The notes under the pieces were generated by a model, which saw only the letters and a list, made by a program, of their open reading frames with translations, ran no database searches and was not told the DNA's origin. 64,000 bases of DNA from Emydura subglobosa (lineage: Eukaryota > Chordata > Testudines > Chelidae): contig ML679961.1 of the NCBI GenBank assembly GCA_007922225.1, forward strand, positions 1,594,960 to 1,658,959, given 5' to 3'. Both the position numbers and the translations under genes were made by a program. Of this stretch, positions 22,886 to 34,007 are shown in pieces. Every line of letters begins with the position of its first letter. The stretch's first letter is position 1.

Positions 22886-25023
22886 CCAACGCTTACATTA
22901 GAGTGAGTGTTCTTTATGTACTATTGATAAATATGTAGGAAAACTGAAGATGATAATATCTGTCAATGTAAGGGTATGTGTATTCCTTCTATAGCCATAT
23001 AAAATGTCTAGATGGGCTCTTATTACCTTTGCTTCAATGATAGAACAGTACAAGTTCTTTTTTTCCTGAAAAACCTCTGTCTTTTCCCTCACATACTATG
23101 TTTAAATATGATACAGTAAGTATGATTATCAGAGTTGAGTGAAAAATTAACAACCAAGTATGTAGGGCAAATTTGACCCCTTTTTTTTATCTCGGTGTGT
23201 GAATATAACTCAGAAAACCTAATGATAAAAAATATGAAGATGGTGCATGGTGTTGGCTGGCTGGATTTCCTCATTTCTAGATCTCCTTTTGCCACTCTGA
23301 TTGTGTGATATGGAAATTGTTATTCTTCTTTAAAAATGAGCAAAAAATCTCAATAGAAATTCTGGGAAAAGTACTTTATGGATTTTATCATCAACTAGGA
23401 CTTGACTACAGTAAAAATATTATAACATATTCATCTTGTTAGTAATCTGCCATTTATTATGGTTAAATTCTGGTAAATCTGTCGTCTACTTAACATCACT
23501 ACAACGCTATGTAATAACCATTGAAGTTCATTGTTGGACATCTAATTTGCTGTATTATGGACTAATATTCTGGTTTTATCTATTGAGGACCTTTGGTGCC
23601 TTAATATACATACAGGGCATTACTGGTAACCAGTGCTGATGAGCTGGTATATTATTGGAAAATATGGCTTTTATTCTAAAAGCTAAATCTCCCGGGGCAA
23701 TGGATCCAATAGAAAATCAATAACCGAAACCAGCTGGTGTTTACAATATGCAAAGCAGGGTACCTGAACTTTGCATTAGAAACAGAAATGAATGAGGGTG
23801 AGAGAAAAATTCATTAAAAAAGCTCTCAGTTCACTATGCGATCTCACAGTCTTTGGAAAGCAAGACATCAAATTAAATGACAACATGGAACCATTCAGAG
23901 CAGTATAGTCCCCTTTCATTGATACAGCTGACAAACATACACAGCAGTAGTGAAATACAGACTATTAATTCTTAATTAAAAAAAAAAAAACCTAAAAACC
24001 AGTTTCTGGCATTAACCATGAAACTAAGCTACTATTGTGAACTAACGGAACAATTTTCAGAACCAAACTGAAACCTTCATTTCCCTGTTTTTGTTACCAT
24101 TGTATTTGAACATCTTATAAAAAAAAGAATTACATATTAGAAAGCTTTGCCTGTCTTGCACATTGTGGATGACGCTTATCAGCTCACAAAGTGATGCTGT
24201 GCAGCTTTATCACTGTGGCCCTATATTAAACGTTTTCCTCTCCTCTCTGCTCCCAGCACAATTTGTCACCTCACTTGTATTATGGGAGTGGCTGTCTTGC
24301 ATTGCTATTTGTAAGTATTTTTACTAATGCATTTATAATCCTGATGACCTGCTTGTGGCCCATATGAGACAGAATTCTCACTGGATCTGGGCGAAGGCTA
24401 TGGAACTCACTGCCAGAAGAAAGAAGAACAACCACCACCCTCCGTGCATTGAAAGCCATGGACAAACTCTTTGTCCCCCCCGCAGGCTGAGCGAGAAAGG
24501 CCTCTCATTGACACAGGTCCGTTTCATAGTAAGACCAAAAGCTCTGAGCCTGATTCTTGGAGGAAGAGAGCAAGTGAGCACTGTCATCACTGAACACGTG
24601 GGAAGAGCAAAGACACTACAGAGGTGAGGGCTAGATACGGGAACTGGGTAGGAGGATGAAGAATTAGCATGTAGAACCGCAGCCATGCTGGGTGCTTTGA
24701 GCTACATTTTGCCTTGAAGGCACCAGCCTCTGGTGTGGGTACAGGTTGGAGGCTGTGGCGGGGTGAGCTCAATGCATCAGAAACCCCATCGCCCCTCACC
24801 AGGACACAGCCTGTGCTCTCCTAGCTAGCTGCAGAGGAAGGAGCCCAGCATGGAGCAGTCTCAGGTGATGGAAGGTAGCTGGAAGCAGCACGAGATGGCC
24901 AGACAGCAGCTGCTATAAGCATCCAAGAATCACACCATGTGGCTTTGCAAAATGAATCCACGCCAATTATTTGTGTGTGAGTCATCTGCCAGTCAGAGAT
25001 GCATCACATCCAAGGTCTCCTGG
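22886..25023. other. Unassigned non-coding DNA
   Basis: No recognised element. A run 'aaaaaaaaaaaa' lies near 23980. Around 24385-24420 there is a weak echo of CR1 C-terminal sequence ('ggaactcactgccagaaga') that I do not call. Confidence 0.4.
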
Positions 25024-25452
25024 CTGATAACTAGGTCTGTCAATTCATCGCAGTTAACTCAAGCAATTAATTTTTTTTGAGTTAACGCAATTAAAAATTA
25101 ATCATGATTAATTGCAGTTGTAACTGGACTCTTAAACAATAATAGGATACCCATTTAAATTTAGTATAAATATTTTTTGATGTTTTCCTACATTTTCAAA
25201 TATATTGATTTCAATTACAACATAGAATACGAAATGTACAGTGGACACTTTATATTATTATTTTTATTACAAATATTTGCACTGTAAAAAAAAAACAAAA
25301 GGAATAGCATATTTCAATTCATTTCATACATCTGTTGTAGGGCAATCTCTTTATCGTGAAAGTGCAACTTACGAATGTAGAACTGCACTCAAAAACAAAA
25401 CAATGTAAATCATTAGTGCCTACAAATCCGCTCAGTTCTATTTCTTGTTCAG

Positions 25453-25755
25453 TCAATTGGTAAGACAAGCAAGTTTGTTTACATTTACGGGAGGTAATGC
25501 TGCCCGCTTCTTATTTACAAAGTCACCTGAAAGTGAGGACAGGTGTTCACATGGCCCTGTTGTAGGCAGTGTTGCAAGGTATTTATGTGCCAGATATGCT
25601 AAACATTCATATTCCCCTTCATGCTTTGGCCACCATTCCAGAGGACATGCTTCCATGCTGGTAATGCTCAATAAAAAAAATGTGTTAATTAAATTTGTGA
25701 CTGAATTCCTTGAGGAAGATTTGTATGTTTCCTGCTCTGTGGGTTTTACCCACAT
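25453..25755 (-). pseudogene. hAT transposase C-terminal domain, left arm
   Basis: The 100-codon open stretch ends with the hAT dimerisation domain: MEACPLEWW near residues 33-41, then ECLAYLAHKYL, then a TTGPCEHLSSLSGDFVNKKR block (the family pattern is P-T/S-x-x-x-E-R-x-F-S-x-x-G-x-x-x-x-x-R). Here the usual CERLFS is CEHLSS. Only this domain is present, with no zinc finger or catalytic D-D-E region in this arm. It faces away from the centre of the element and is a non-functional relic. Confidence 0.8.
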
Positions 25756-25825
25756 TCGGTTACCATATATTTCATGTTATGGCAGCCTCGGTTGACAACC
25801 CAGCACATGTTGTTCTATTTAAGAA

Positions 25826-26320
25826 CAGTTCCAGAGGGGTAGCCGTGTTAGTCGGCATACAGCAAAAACAACGAGAGTCCTGTAGCATTTTAAAGACTAA
25901 CAAATTTAATTTCTGCAGGCATAAGCTTTCGTGGGCTGCAACCCACTTCGTCAGATGTAAGGAATAGAAATCAGATAGGGGTATATTTATACGTCCAAGG
26001 GTAAGGAACAGCAATGGGGAGGGGAGGTGTAAGCAAAGTCCATTCAGTTCGAGTAGACGAGGCCTATTCACAACCAATGTTTAGAAGGTGAGAATGTGTG
26101 AACAGTGACAATTACTTCTTGTAATGAGAGAACCATTCCAAGTCCCTGCCCAGATCCAGTCTGATTGTGTCAAGTTTGCAGATGAGTTCCAGCTCTGCAG
26201 TTTATGGCTGAAGTCTGTTTCTGAAGTTTTTTTGTAGAAGTATGGCAACGTTTAAGATACGAAAGCTTATGCCTGCAGAAATTAAATGTGTTAGTCTTTA
26301 AAGCGCTACAGGACTCTCTT
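25826..26320. mobile_element. MITE nested in the hAT element
   Basis: This 495-bp insertion is flanked by a perfect 10-bp repeat TATTTAAGAA (25816-25825 and 26321-26330), and the hAT sequence is continuous across it. It has 60-bp inverted arms at 25873-25932 and 26259-26318: 'gagagtcctgtagcatttt' against the inverse of 'aaagcgctacaggactctc', and 'ctgcaggcataagctttcgt' against 'acgaaagcttatgcctgcag'. The outermost left 47 bp ('cagttccagaggggtagccgtgttagtc...') has no partner, so the right end is truncated. I recognise the family as common in turtles but do not know its name. It is non-coding. Confidence 0.8.
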
Positions 26321-26442
26321 TATTTAAGAATGCTTTCACTGCAGATTTGGCAAAACGCAAAGAGGGTTCCAATGTGAGATTTCTAAAGATTGCTACAGCA
26401 CTCAACCCAAGGTTTAAGAATCTGAAGTGCCTTCCAAAATCA

Positions 26443-27056
26443 TATACTCATGGATTTTAAGGTCAGAAGGTACCATTATGATAATCTAGTCTGACTCCTG
26501 CACAACGCAGGCCACAGAACCTCACCCACCCACTTCTGTAATAAACCCACAACCTATGACCGAGCTACTGAAATCCTCAAATCATGGTTTAAAGACTTCA
26601 AGGTACAGAGGATCCACCAGCAAGTGACCCGTGCCCCATGCTGCAGAGGAAGGAAAAAAAAAATCCCCTAGGCCTCTGCCAATCTGCCCTGGGGAAAATT
26701 CCTTCCCAACACCAAATATGGTAAAACCTGAGCATGTGGGTGAGACTCACCAGGCAGACACCCAGAAAGAATTATCTGTAGTAAGTCAGAGCTCACCCCA
26801 TCTAACATCCCATCGGGCATATCTACTACTAGTAGTCAAAGATTAGTTAATTGCCAAGTTAGGCTGTCCCATCATACCATCCTGTTCATAAACTTATCAG
26901 GTTCAGTCTTGAAGTCAGGTAGGTTTTTCACCCCCACTGCTCCCCTGGGCGGGCTGTTCCAGAACTTCACTCCTCTTATGGTTAGAAACCGTTATCTAAT
27001 TTCAAGTCTAAATTTCCTGATGACTAGTTTATATCCATTTGTTCCAATTTATATTA
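26443..27056 (-). mobile_element. CR1 LINE nested in the hAT element
   Basis: Minus-strand CR1 3' half. It starts with the 3' UTR ('atactcatggattttaaggtcagaag...accattatgataatctagtctgac'), passes the 'cacaacgcaggccacagaacctcacccacccac' and 'cccagaaagaattatctgtagtaa' blocks and runs into degraded ORF2 C-terminus near 26910-27050. hAT homology stops at about 26441 and resumes at 27057, with roughly 20 bp of hAT lost. It is therefore younger than the hAT insertion. Confidence 0.85.
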
Positions 27057-27225
27057 AACATGCTGTCAGAAGTCTTAAAAGAGCAACACTCCAATGCAGA
27101 AACTACAGAACCCAAACCACCAAAATAGAAAATCAACCTTCTGTTGGTGGCATCTGACTCAATGACGAAAATGAACATGCATCAATCCGCACTGCTTTGG
27201 ATTATTAAGGAATAGAACCCATCAT

Positions 27226-27448
27226 CAACATGGAAGCATGTCCTCTGGAATGATGGTTGAAGTATGAAGGGGCATATGAATGTTTATTCCATCTGGCACA
27301 TAAATATCTTCCAATGCCAGCTACAACAGTTCCATGCAAATGCCTATTCTCACTTTCAGGTGATGTTGTAAACAAGAAGCGGGCATCATTATTGCCCATA
27401 CATGTAAACAAACCTGTTTGTCTTAGTGATTGGCTGAACAAGAAGTAG
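27226..27448 (+). pseudogene. hAT transposase C-terminal domain, right arm
   Basis: This is the inverted counterpart of the left arm. The translation gives MEACPLE, then a stop where the first or second Trp of LEWW should be (tga at about 27252), then ECLFHLAHKYL and TTVPCKCLFSLSGDVVNKKR, ending with SDWLNKK and a stop. It continues the plus-strand transposase that runs in from 27057, so this arm is the original 3' end and the left arm is the inverted copy. CERLFS is CKCLFS here. Broken. Confidence 0.8.
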
Positions 27449-28059
27449 GACTGAGTGGACTTGTAGGCTCTAAAGTTTTACATTGTTTTATTTTTCAGTG
27501 CAGTTCTTATATTACATAATTCTACATTTGTATGTTTAACTTTCATGATAAAGAGATTGCACTACAGTAATTGCATGAGGTGAATTGAAATACTATTTCT
27601 TTTGTTTCTTATTTACAATGCAAACATTTGTAATAAAAAGTAATATAAAGTTAGCACTGTATGCTTTGAAGTGTGTTGTAACTGAAATAAATATTTTTGA
27701 AAAACATAAAAAAATGTAAATAAATAGTATTCTATTATTGTTTAATAGCACGATTAATTACAATTATTGTTTTTAATTGCTTGACAGCCCTACTGATAAC
27801 ATGATGTGTCCAACTGACACAAAGGCCACACTCTGGTGCATCCAGCTAGTGAATGGAGCTATCCTCTAGACATTTAAAAAATGTAAAAATCTTGTTTTCA
27901 AGGACGTGGGTTTAAAGGTGCTGAAAACAAGCAGGATGAAGAGAATGTGTTGCTTACAGCTTGGAATGAAATTGATGTACCGGCAGAGACATCTGCCATC
28001 CTCACTCTGCTAATATCCATCCAGCTTCAATACATTCACAGAGTGGGAAGAAAATAGTC

Positions 28060-28271
28060 CCATAGTTTATAAAGCCAAAGGAACCATTCTGAGCATTTAG
28101 TCCGATTGCCTGTATAACACAGGCTAGAGAACGGCCCCAAATTCCTGTTTGAACTAGAACATTTTAGAAAAAAATCCAATCTTGATTTTAATAGTGCCTC
28201 TGTTGTAGAATCCACCACAACCTTTGGCAGGTTGTTCCACTGGTTAATTACAGTCACTCTTAAAAAGTTAA
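28060..28271 (-). mobile_element. CR1 LINE 3'-end fragment
   Basis: The minus strand shows the CR1 3' UTR ('aggaaccattctgagcatttagtccgattgcctgtataacacaggctagagaac') and then C-terminal ORF2 (LRVTVINQWNNLPKVVVDSTTEALLKSRLDFFLK). It is 5'-truncated at about 28271, at the point where the translated frame loses CR1 similarity. Confidence 0.85.
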
Positions 28272-29335
28272 CCAGCCAGCAAGGAAAGAAAAAAATCTTC
28301 CACTGACTAGCAACACTGTCTTGCCACAGCCCCTGTATCCCGATGTATTCATACAAAGAAAGCGGTAACGGTGTTGTTGCTCCACTGCACTTTTAAGTAT
28401 AGAGATAGCTAGTGCATGCACACTCATGGCAGCATGCAGAATTTAAAGCAGTGCATCCAGGAGTAAGGAGCTTCGCCGAACGTGTCCGAGTTCGGTGTCT
28501 TCCTCTCACGTGATCAGGCACTCTTGTGAGCCCCAGGGCTGCCTGGTTTTGGCTGGACGGAAGATAACCCGGAAAATGACTTCCTTCTGCTATTTCCAGA
28601 TACCCATTTCCAACAGCAGCACACACTGGATGTGAAAACATAAAGTTAACTTTCTCATACCCATTAACCAAGGCTGCGGTTTGGTGCAGCTGAGTGCAGG
28701 TGTTCAGACAGGTTTTGGGAAGGGTACTCTACCACTAAATAGAGAGGTGTCTTCCTGCCCATGCCACCATGCACTGTCATGGCCACAAGTACCGCTTCCC
28801 TTGCTAGTCACGTGTGTGTGTGCTACTCTTCATGGCCGATCGCTGAACGGGGTGACCGCATATCGCTGCTGTTAAATAGACATTTCCAGTGGGATCCTTG
28901 GGCACTGGTTGACTTGTTGCCGTTTCTTTCCTCTTCGATGAGCTGAGCTTCGATACAACTGCAGCACCGACTGCTCTCTCCATTGACAAGACTGCAGTCA
29001 TGTGAAATGCTCAGCCCTGTCATCGCTAACTCCGCTGTAAATGGAGTTGATGGGTTGCAGTGACTGAAAAAGAAGTGAGGTAAAGAGCTGGCTAAGAGCT
29101 CCTTATGCCCAGTGGTCCTTATGCCCAGTGGTCCTGCCCCTGTGCTGCTGTGAAGAGTCAAAGCCCCAAACAAGATCCCCGCTCTATTATACTGTACCCC
29201 CACAGGAGGTCTCACCCCCCCAGGCCTGGCAGGAAGGGACATTAACCTGTATGGTGGTTCGGGGAAGTGGTGGCAGTCAGCAGATGTCCACAGGGTTCTC
29301 CAGGAGGACGCAGCATGGGGCACGGGTCACTTGGT
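28272..29335. other. Unassigned DNA
   Basis: Frames up to 166 codons (28823-29323 minus) overlap several others and have no recognisable domain. A 16-bp tandem duplication lies at 29101-29132. Confidence 0.45.
29101..29135. repeat. 16-bp tandem duplication
   Basis: The unit CCTTATGCCCAGTGGT occurs twice without a mismatch, followed by the first three bases of a third. Confidence 0.95.
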
Positions 29336-29515
29336 GGTGGATTCTCTGTACCTTGAAGTATTTAAATCATTATTTGAGGACGTCAATAACTCAGTTAAAA
29401 GTTAGGGGTCTATTATAGGAGTGGGTGGGTGAAGTTCTGTGGCCTGCGTTGTGCAGGAGGTCAGACTAGAGAATCATAAGAGTCCCTTCTGACCTTATAA
29501 TCTACAAGTCTATAA
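29336..29515 (+). mobile_element. CR1 LINE 3'-end fragment
   Basis: The tail of ORF2 ('tgtaccttgaagtatttaaatc...') is followed by a CR1 3' UTR ('gtggcctgcgttgtgcaggaggtcagactaga...cccttctgaccttataatctac'). It is severely 5'-truncated. Confidence 0.85.
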
Positions 29516-30699
29516 TAGTTATTAACAGATGTCTCAGTTGGTTAGTAAGAACCTATATAGACCAGAACTGGTAAGAACGAATGCAGAATAGAATCAGGAG
29601 TCTTTGTTACTGAACTCACGATTATTAACTATGATCAAAGCAGTAGGGCTTAGTAGGTGAGAGGGACTGGAAGCTAGAGGCCCCAGTGTTTGTCTAGTCC
29701 CCGTTCTGCCACTGACTCACAGCATGCCCATGGGCAAGTCACTTATCCCCTGTGTGTGTGTGTCCAGTTTCTCTTCTGCAAAATGCTGTTAACAATATTT
29801 ACTGTACTTCTCAGGGGTCTGCTGAGGGTTAGCCACTGAATGTGGAAAACAGAAGCATGTGATAAATGTTAAATATTAATAAACAAAATAATAATAATGG
29901 ATAAATAATAATTAGCAACATACTATTAAAGATGCATTCGTGGGAAACTGATTTTTATCTCCCTGTAGAATAGGAGAGGGATGGGGAATCTCAGAAAGCG
30001 AGGGCTGAGGTTCAAAGGACCAGTGAAGACAGTGAGAAGGATCTAACATTTCCTTGCGGCCATGTTTCATGGACAGCCCCTGGTGGATGCTCTGACAGTT
30101 AGAGCCCGTGGGATCCACTGCAGAGGAGTCAAGCAGAGCCTGTGTGTGAGGGTCACAAACTCTTAGCCAGCGGAAATGTTGGCGATTGCGTCCATGACCT
30201 GTCACACTGCCACAAAAGGTCAACGGCTACATCTGTGAGACTTGTCGGCCATGCTGGCGCCAGACCCGCAGGCTGTCTAGGAAAGGCACGGCCCAGAGGG
30301 GTGGTTTAGAACAAATGTGTTGTACTTTTTAAGCTAGGGAGATGGATAAGTTCCAGAAAGCTTTCCACCTCAGGGCAGCTGCCCATACATTCGCTCTGTG
30401 CCCTCCACTGCCTCCTGAAAATCCCTCAGCTACTGTGAATGAGGGCCATGGGCCTGGGAGACGGGCGGATCACAGCAGGATGGTCAGAATGGTGCATGGA
30501 TGGCAACTGGATAGTGACGAGAGGGTCCTGGCAGTGCTGCAGCTGCTGTTTTCTCTGCTGCCATTTAGGTCAGGGGCAAAATTCCTATAAAATGAGTGGG
30601 AGTAGGAGCTGGCCTCTAACAGGACCCCCTAAGGAAGGTTGGGTAGAAAAGATTGGTTCAGTTACCACAAAAAAATTCTTAAAATAGCTAAAACCCCCC
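29516..30699. other. Unassigned DNA
   Basis: An AT-rich (AAT)-like patch lies at 29867-29920. Otherwise nothing is recognised. Confidence 0.45.
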
Positions 30700-31827
30700 T
30701 GTGACACTGTCTGGATTAGGTCTGAACATTTATAATATTATTTAATGCCAATAGGACAGAATCACAAGGATTCTTACCAGATATGCCATGCCAGGCACCA
30801 GTGGAAAGGTTGTATTTTGCAAAGTATAATAATGATAAATAATAATAATAGAGATAAATAATGTAATAATAAGTTTATATGTATGAATCTGTTTTGTATT
30901 ACGTGCTCTAAATATGTCTGGTATATTGGTATTTCACACTTGTTTCTGGATGACACCCCCAGACAGGACGGCAGCATCACTGAGCCTGCTTCATGGCCCA
31001 TCAAGGGAATTCAATGTACAATGAATCCAGTGAAGATTCATGAATCAGGGGCTGCACCTTACGAGTCACCAGGACATGTAAGAACATGCCTACAGACAGG
31101 GGACCCTGGGGCTTTTCCATGCCATGTGCTGTGGGGCTGTGCTTGGGGCAAAGGAAGTACAAATCTCATGGCAGAAACTTTAAAAGGCAGCTGCACCATG
31201 TTCATCTGGATTTCATTCCTGCTTCCTACCTCTGGATCAACTCATCTGCAACTAAAGTTGTGAAACAAAGGACTGAGACCCAGCCAGGTACTAGATGTAC
31301 ACCGGAGGGACTGTACAAGCCTGCAAACGTCACGATTCTGCTAAGAACCTGATATATATGGATTTAAAGTCATTTGTATGTATCTGATTGGTTTAATCAT
31401 TTAAGATCTCTCTTCTCATTTGCTTCTTTCCTTTTATAAAAAACCTTTAGTTTTCGTTACTAAAGGACTGGCTGGCAGCGTGGTATTTTGGGTAAAATCC
31501 AAACTCTCATTGAGCTGGTTCTGTGGCTGACCCTTTGGAGACCAGGAAAACATTTTTGGTAAGGGGAATAGAGTTTTAATAACTTCTCTCTTTACTGGAC
31601 CTGGTGCTAATTGGGGGCCTGAGACTGAAATGCAATAAAGGGGCTGTGTAACTTCTTGTTCTTAGCGTCTTGATAAGCAGTGTGGGGAATCAGGAGCACT
31701 GCTTGTGACTGGTTGGTGAATCTAACTTCAGTGTTACCAACCAGTGTGGGAGAATATGCTCTCCTTTTGCAGCCTGCCCTGATCCTGGCATTTTCAGGTG
31801 GGCTACCCTAGGTATGGACGGGTCACA
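30700..31827 (+). mobile_element. Solo LTR (copy 1 of a family)
   Basis: Starts TGTGACAC and ends GGTCACA, with TG...CA ends and short inverted termini. It is homologous along its length to the reverse complement of 50092-51127; shared blocks include 'gatatgccatg', 'ggcccat', 'aaacctttag', 'taaaggactggctggcagcg', 'tggtattttgggtaaaatcc' and the terminal 'gggctaccctaggtatggac'. TATATATA-like and AATAAA ('gcaataaagg', 31632) signals fit an LTR in plus orientation. I see no duplicated target site and no internal retroelement genes, so it is a solo, decayed LTR. It could belong to an ERV or a Gypsy-type element. Confidence 0.7.
30826..30873. repeat. (AAT)n-rich microsatellite
   Basis: Imperfect AAT/ATA units inside the LTR; the corresponding stretch of copy 2 (about 50990-51010 on the opposite strand) is much shorter. 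Confidence 0.8.
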
Positions 31828-32797
31828 GCCTCTCCAGAAAACTATCCTGTAGGCTGCAAAATCTCTATTATGTGACCACTCATGGACAGAGGCATCTTAA
31901 AGTGAGACATCTCTTAGTAAAAGTGGATTGTAATTGTACTGGAAATGCTGAAGGTAATCAAATGAAAATCAAATCAGACATCTTTGGTACTGACATTGGT
32001 TTTATATTTTAATAATCTTACATTCAGATACTTCCGTATTTAACACACACAAATATTTTAAACTCAGTGGTGCAGTGGGAAAGAAAGTCCTGGCACGTCT
32101 GTTTATTAATATGAACCTCAAAAGTAGCATTTCTGTCTCTTTCTCAACCTGTTCTGTATTTGCTATCACAGTAGTGTTGAATGCCCTGCTTAGCAATTAA
32201 TATATGAAGAGAATAGAGCTATTTGTGTATCATGGATATGCCTCTTCCATAAGAAAAAACAAATTAAAGTAAATACCAGATCAGAATATCATTAAGGCAG
32301 AAATCAAGTAACCATAGTAATGGTGCATAGGATGATTTGTGTGTCAGGCAGCCCACTCGGTAAATTCACTGTGGCTGATTTGAACTAGCAGCCTGCTAGA
32401 TATGCTCATTCCTCTCTTCATGGCTGAGAGGAACTTGAGATCTGATAAACCAGCTCTGCCCACCTCTACTTGGAAATGATATATGTAAACGCATTTAATT
32501 AAGCTTTATTTATAAGAACATTACCCTTCCCACACACTTTTTGACAGACAGGAAGGGAAATAGATTCCCAGGAAAGAAAGACATGCTTTGAGGAAAAGGG
32601 CAGGAATCATGAACTGATCCCCAACAACTGCAAACAACTGCTAACTGCTGGCTGGTTTTGGCAGTATTGGTTTTAATGCCATCCCCTATGTCAGCAGGGA
32701 GAGACCTGAGAGGTTACGAATGCACAGCATGTATCACTGTACTGTATCCCCTTCTCACCTAACTTTAAGATACTGCCTATATTGACTGGATGGTGGA
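31828..32797. other. Unassigned non-coding DNA
   Basis: No recognised repeat and no frame over 64 codons. Confidence 0.45.
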
Positions 32798-33830
32798 TGT
32801 AAGAAAATAAGAGCATATTGGCTCACAATGGTCCGTCTAACCCTGTATCCTGTCTTCCAACAGGGGCCAGTGCAGGATGCTTCAGACCTTGTCATCCAGT
32901 CCCATCTTCTGGCAGCTGGAGATTTAGGGATACTCAGATTACAGAGCTGTGTCCCTACCTTCTTGGCGCATAGTCATTGAAGTACCTATCCTCCATTAAT
33001 CTGTTTCTTGAGTGATAACAGCTAATTTAGATATCATTTTGTATGTATAGTTGGGATTATGTTCTCCAATGTGCATTAATTTGCATTTAGCAACCTTGAA
33101 TTTCTTCCTTGCCCAGTTTTGTGAAATCCCCTTGGAACATTTGTAATCAGTTTTGTACTTAAATAGCTTGAGTAATTTTGTATCATCTGCAAACTTTGAC
33201 ACCTCACTGTTTATCCCATTTTCTAGCTCATTTATGAATATGTTGAACAGTTCTGGTTCCGCTGTACAGACCACTGGGGGACACCACTATTTACCTTTCT
33301 CCATTCTGAAAACTGACTATTTATTCCTACCCTTTCTCCCTATCTTTTAGCCAGTTACTGATCCATGGGAGGACCTTTCCTCTTATCCCATGACTGCTTA
33401 CTTTGCTTAAGTGTCCCTTTGGTGCAATTCTAATAGATTGGTGACGCATGATTTCCCTTACAGAAACCATATTGGCTCTTCCTCAACAAATCATGTTCAT
33501 CTGTGTCTGAGAATTCTGTTATTCACTATAGTTTCAACCAATTTCCCTGGTAATGAAGTTAAGGTTACTGGCCTGTAATTGCCAGGATCACCTCTGGAGA
33601 CTTTTTAAAATATTGACATTCTATTAGCTATCCTACAGGCGTCCGGTACCAAAGCGTAAGTAGACATTTTAGCACCTGGGGTGAGCAACCATATTTGTGC
33701 CCTTTACCATTTTTTTCCATCATTTTTCCACCCATTTGGCACCCTGGGTGGCTGCCCCACTTGCCCTGCCTTGTTTATAAACCTGTCTGGTACAGCGGCT
33801 GATTTAAATCGGGTTGACTATCTGACAAAC
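32798..33830 (-). mobile_element. CR1 LINE with internal deletion and a small insertion
   Basis: On the minus strand the 3' UTR (32798-32997) joins directly to reverse transcriptase. The frame at 32996-33274 reads ELFNIFINELENG and KFADDTK, with the catalytic FADD intact, then KCKLMHIGEHN. The ORF2 C-terminus that should lie between them is missing. Upstream sequence follows to about 33830, interrupted by a 136-bp element at 33650-33785. The copy has many stops and is inactive. Confidence 0.82.
33650..33785. mobile_element. 136-bp hAT-like MITE inside CR1
   Basis: CR1 is interrupted here with an 8-bp duplication, TCCGGTAC at 33642-33649 and TCTGGTAC at 33786-33793 (one mismatch). Eight bases is the hAT footprint. 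The ends start CA on both strands (CAAAGCG, CAGGTTT). The core contains 'gcaccctgggtggctgcccc'. There is no coding sequence. Confidence 0.55.
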
Positions 33831-34007
33831 ATTATTCCTCTGTGTTATTATTTGAGTCATTTTCTATGTATGTTGTATATGAGACTACCTGGGAAACTGT
33901 ACGATATCTGCTCTCGTCTTTCTCTCTCATTGGACTTGTACAACCTTGGATAATGACGTTGTGCATTAATCCTCTCTAAGCCCATCAGATGGAACTGCTT
34001 AATTATA

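Larger units (their letters stand above)
25032..27792. mobile_element. Fold-back hAT transposon with nested insertions
   Basis: The element starts TAGGTCTGTCAA and ends in the inverted TTGACAGCCCTA. It is flanked by a perfect 8-bp duplication CTGATAAC at 25024-25031 and 27793-27800, the hAT footprint. Arms of about 640 bp (25032-25670) and 570 bp (27226-27792) are inverted copies, and each holds the 3' end of a hAT transposase pointing outward. The middle carries plus-strand transposase sequence (about 25740-25825, 26331-26441, 27057-27225). Two later insertions interrupt it: a MITE (25826-26320) and a CR1 (26443-27056). Without them the element would be about 1.65 kb. All reading frames are broken. 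Confidence 0.85.

Noticed and set aside
24345..24480. CR1 C-terminal remnant
   Set aside because: One matching phrase ('ggaactcactgccagaaga') without supporting blocks on either side.
25453..27448. Domesticated hAT (ZBED-like) host gene
   Set aside because: Only the dimerisation domain is present in each arm, frames are broken, and perfect target duplications and inverted arms show a transposon.
28823..29323. 166-codon minus frame as a gene
   Set aside because: It overlaps other chance frames, and its translation has no domain or compositional signature.
30883..31263. 126-codon frame as a gene
   Set aside because: It lies inside the solo LTR, with no recognised domain and no counterpart frame in the sister copy.
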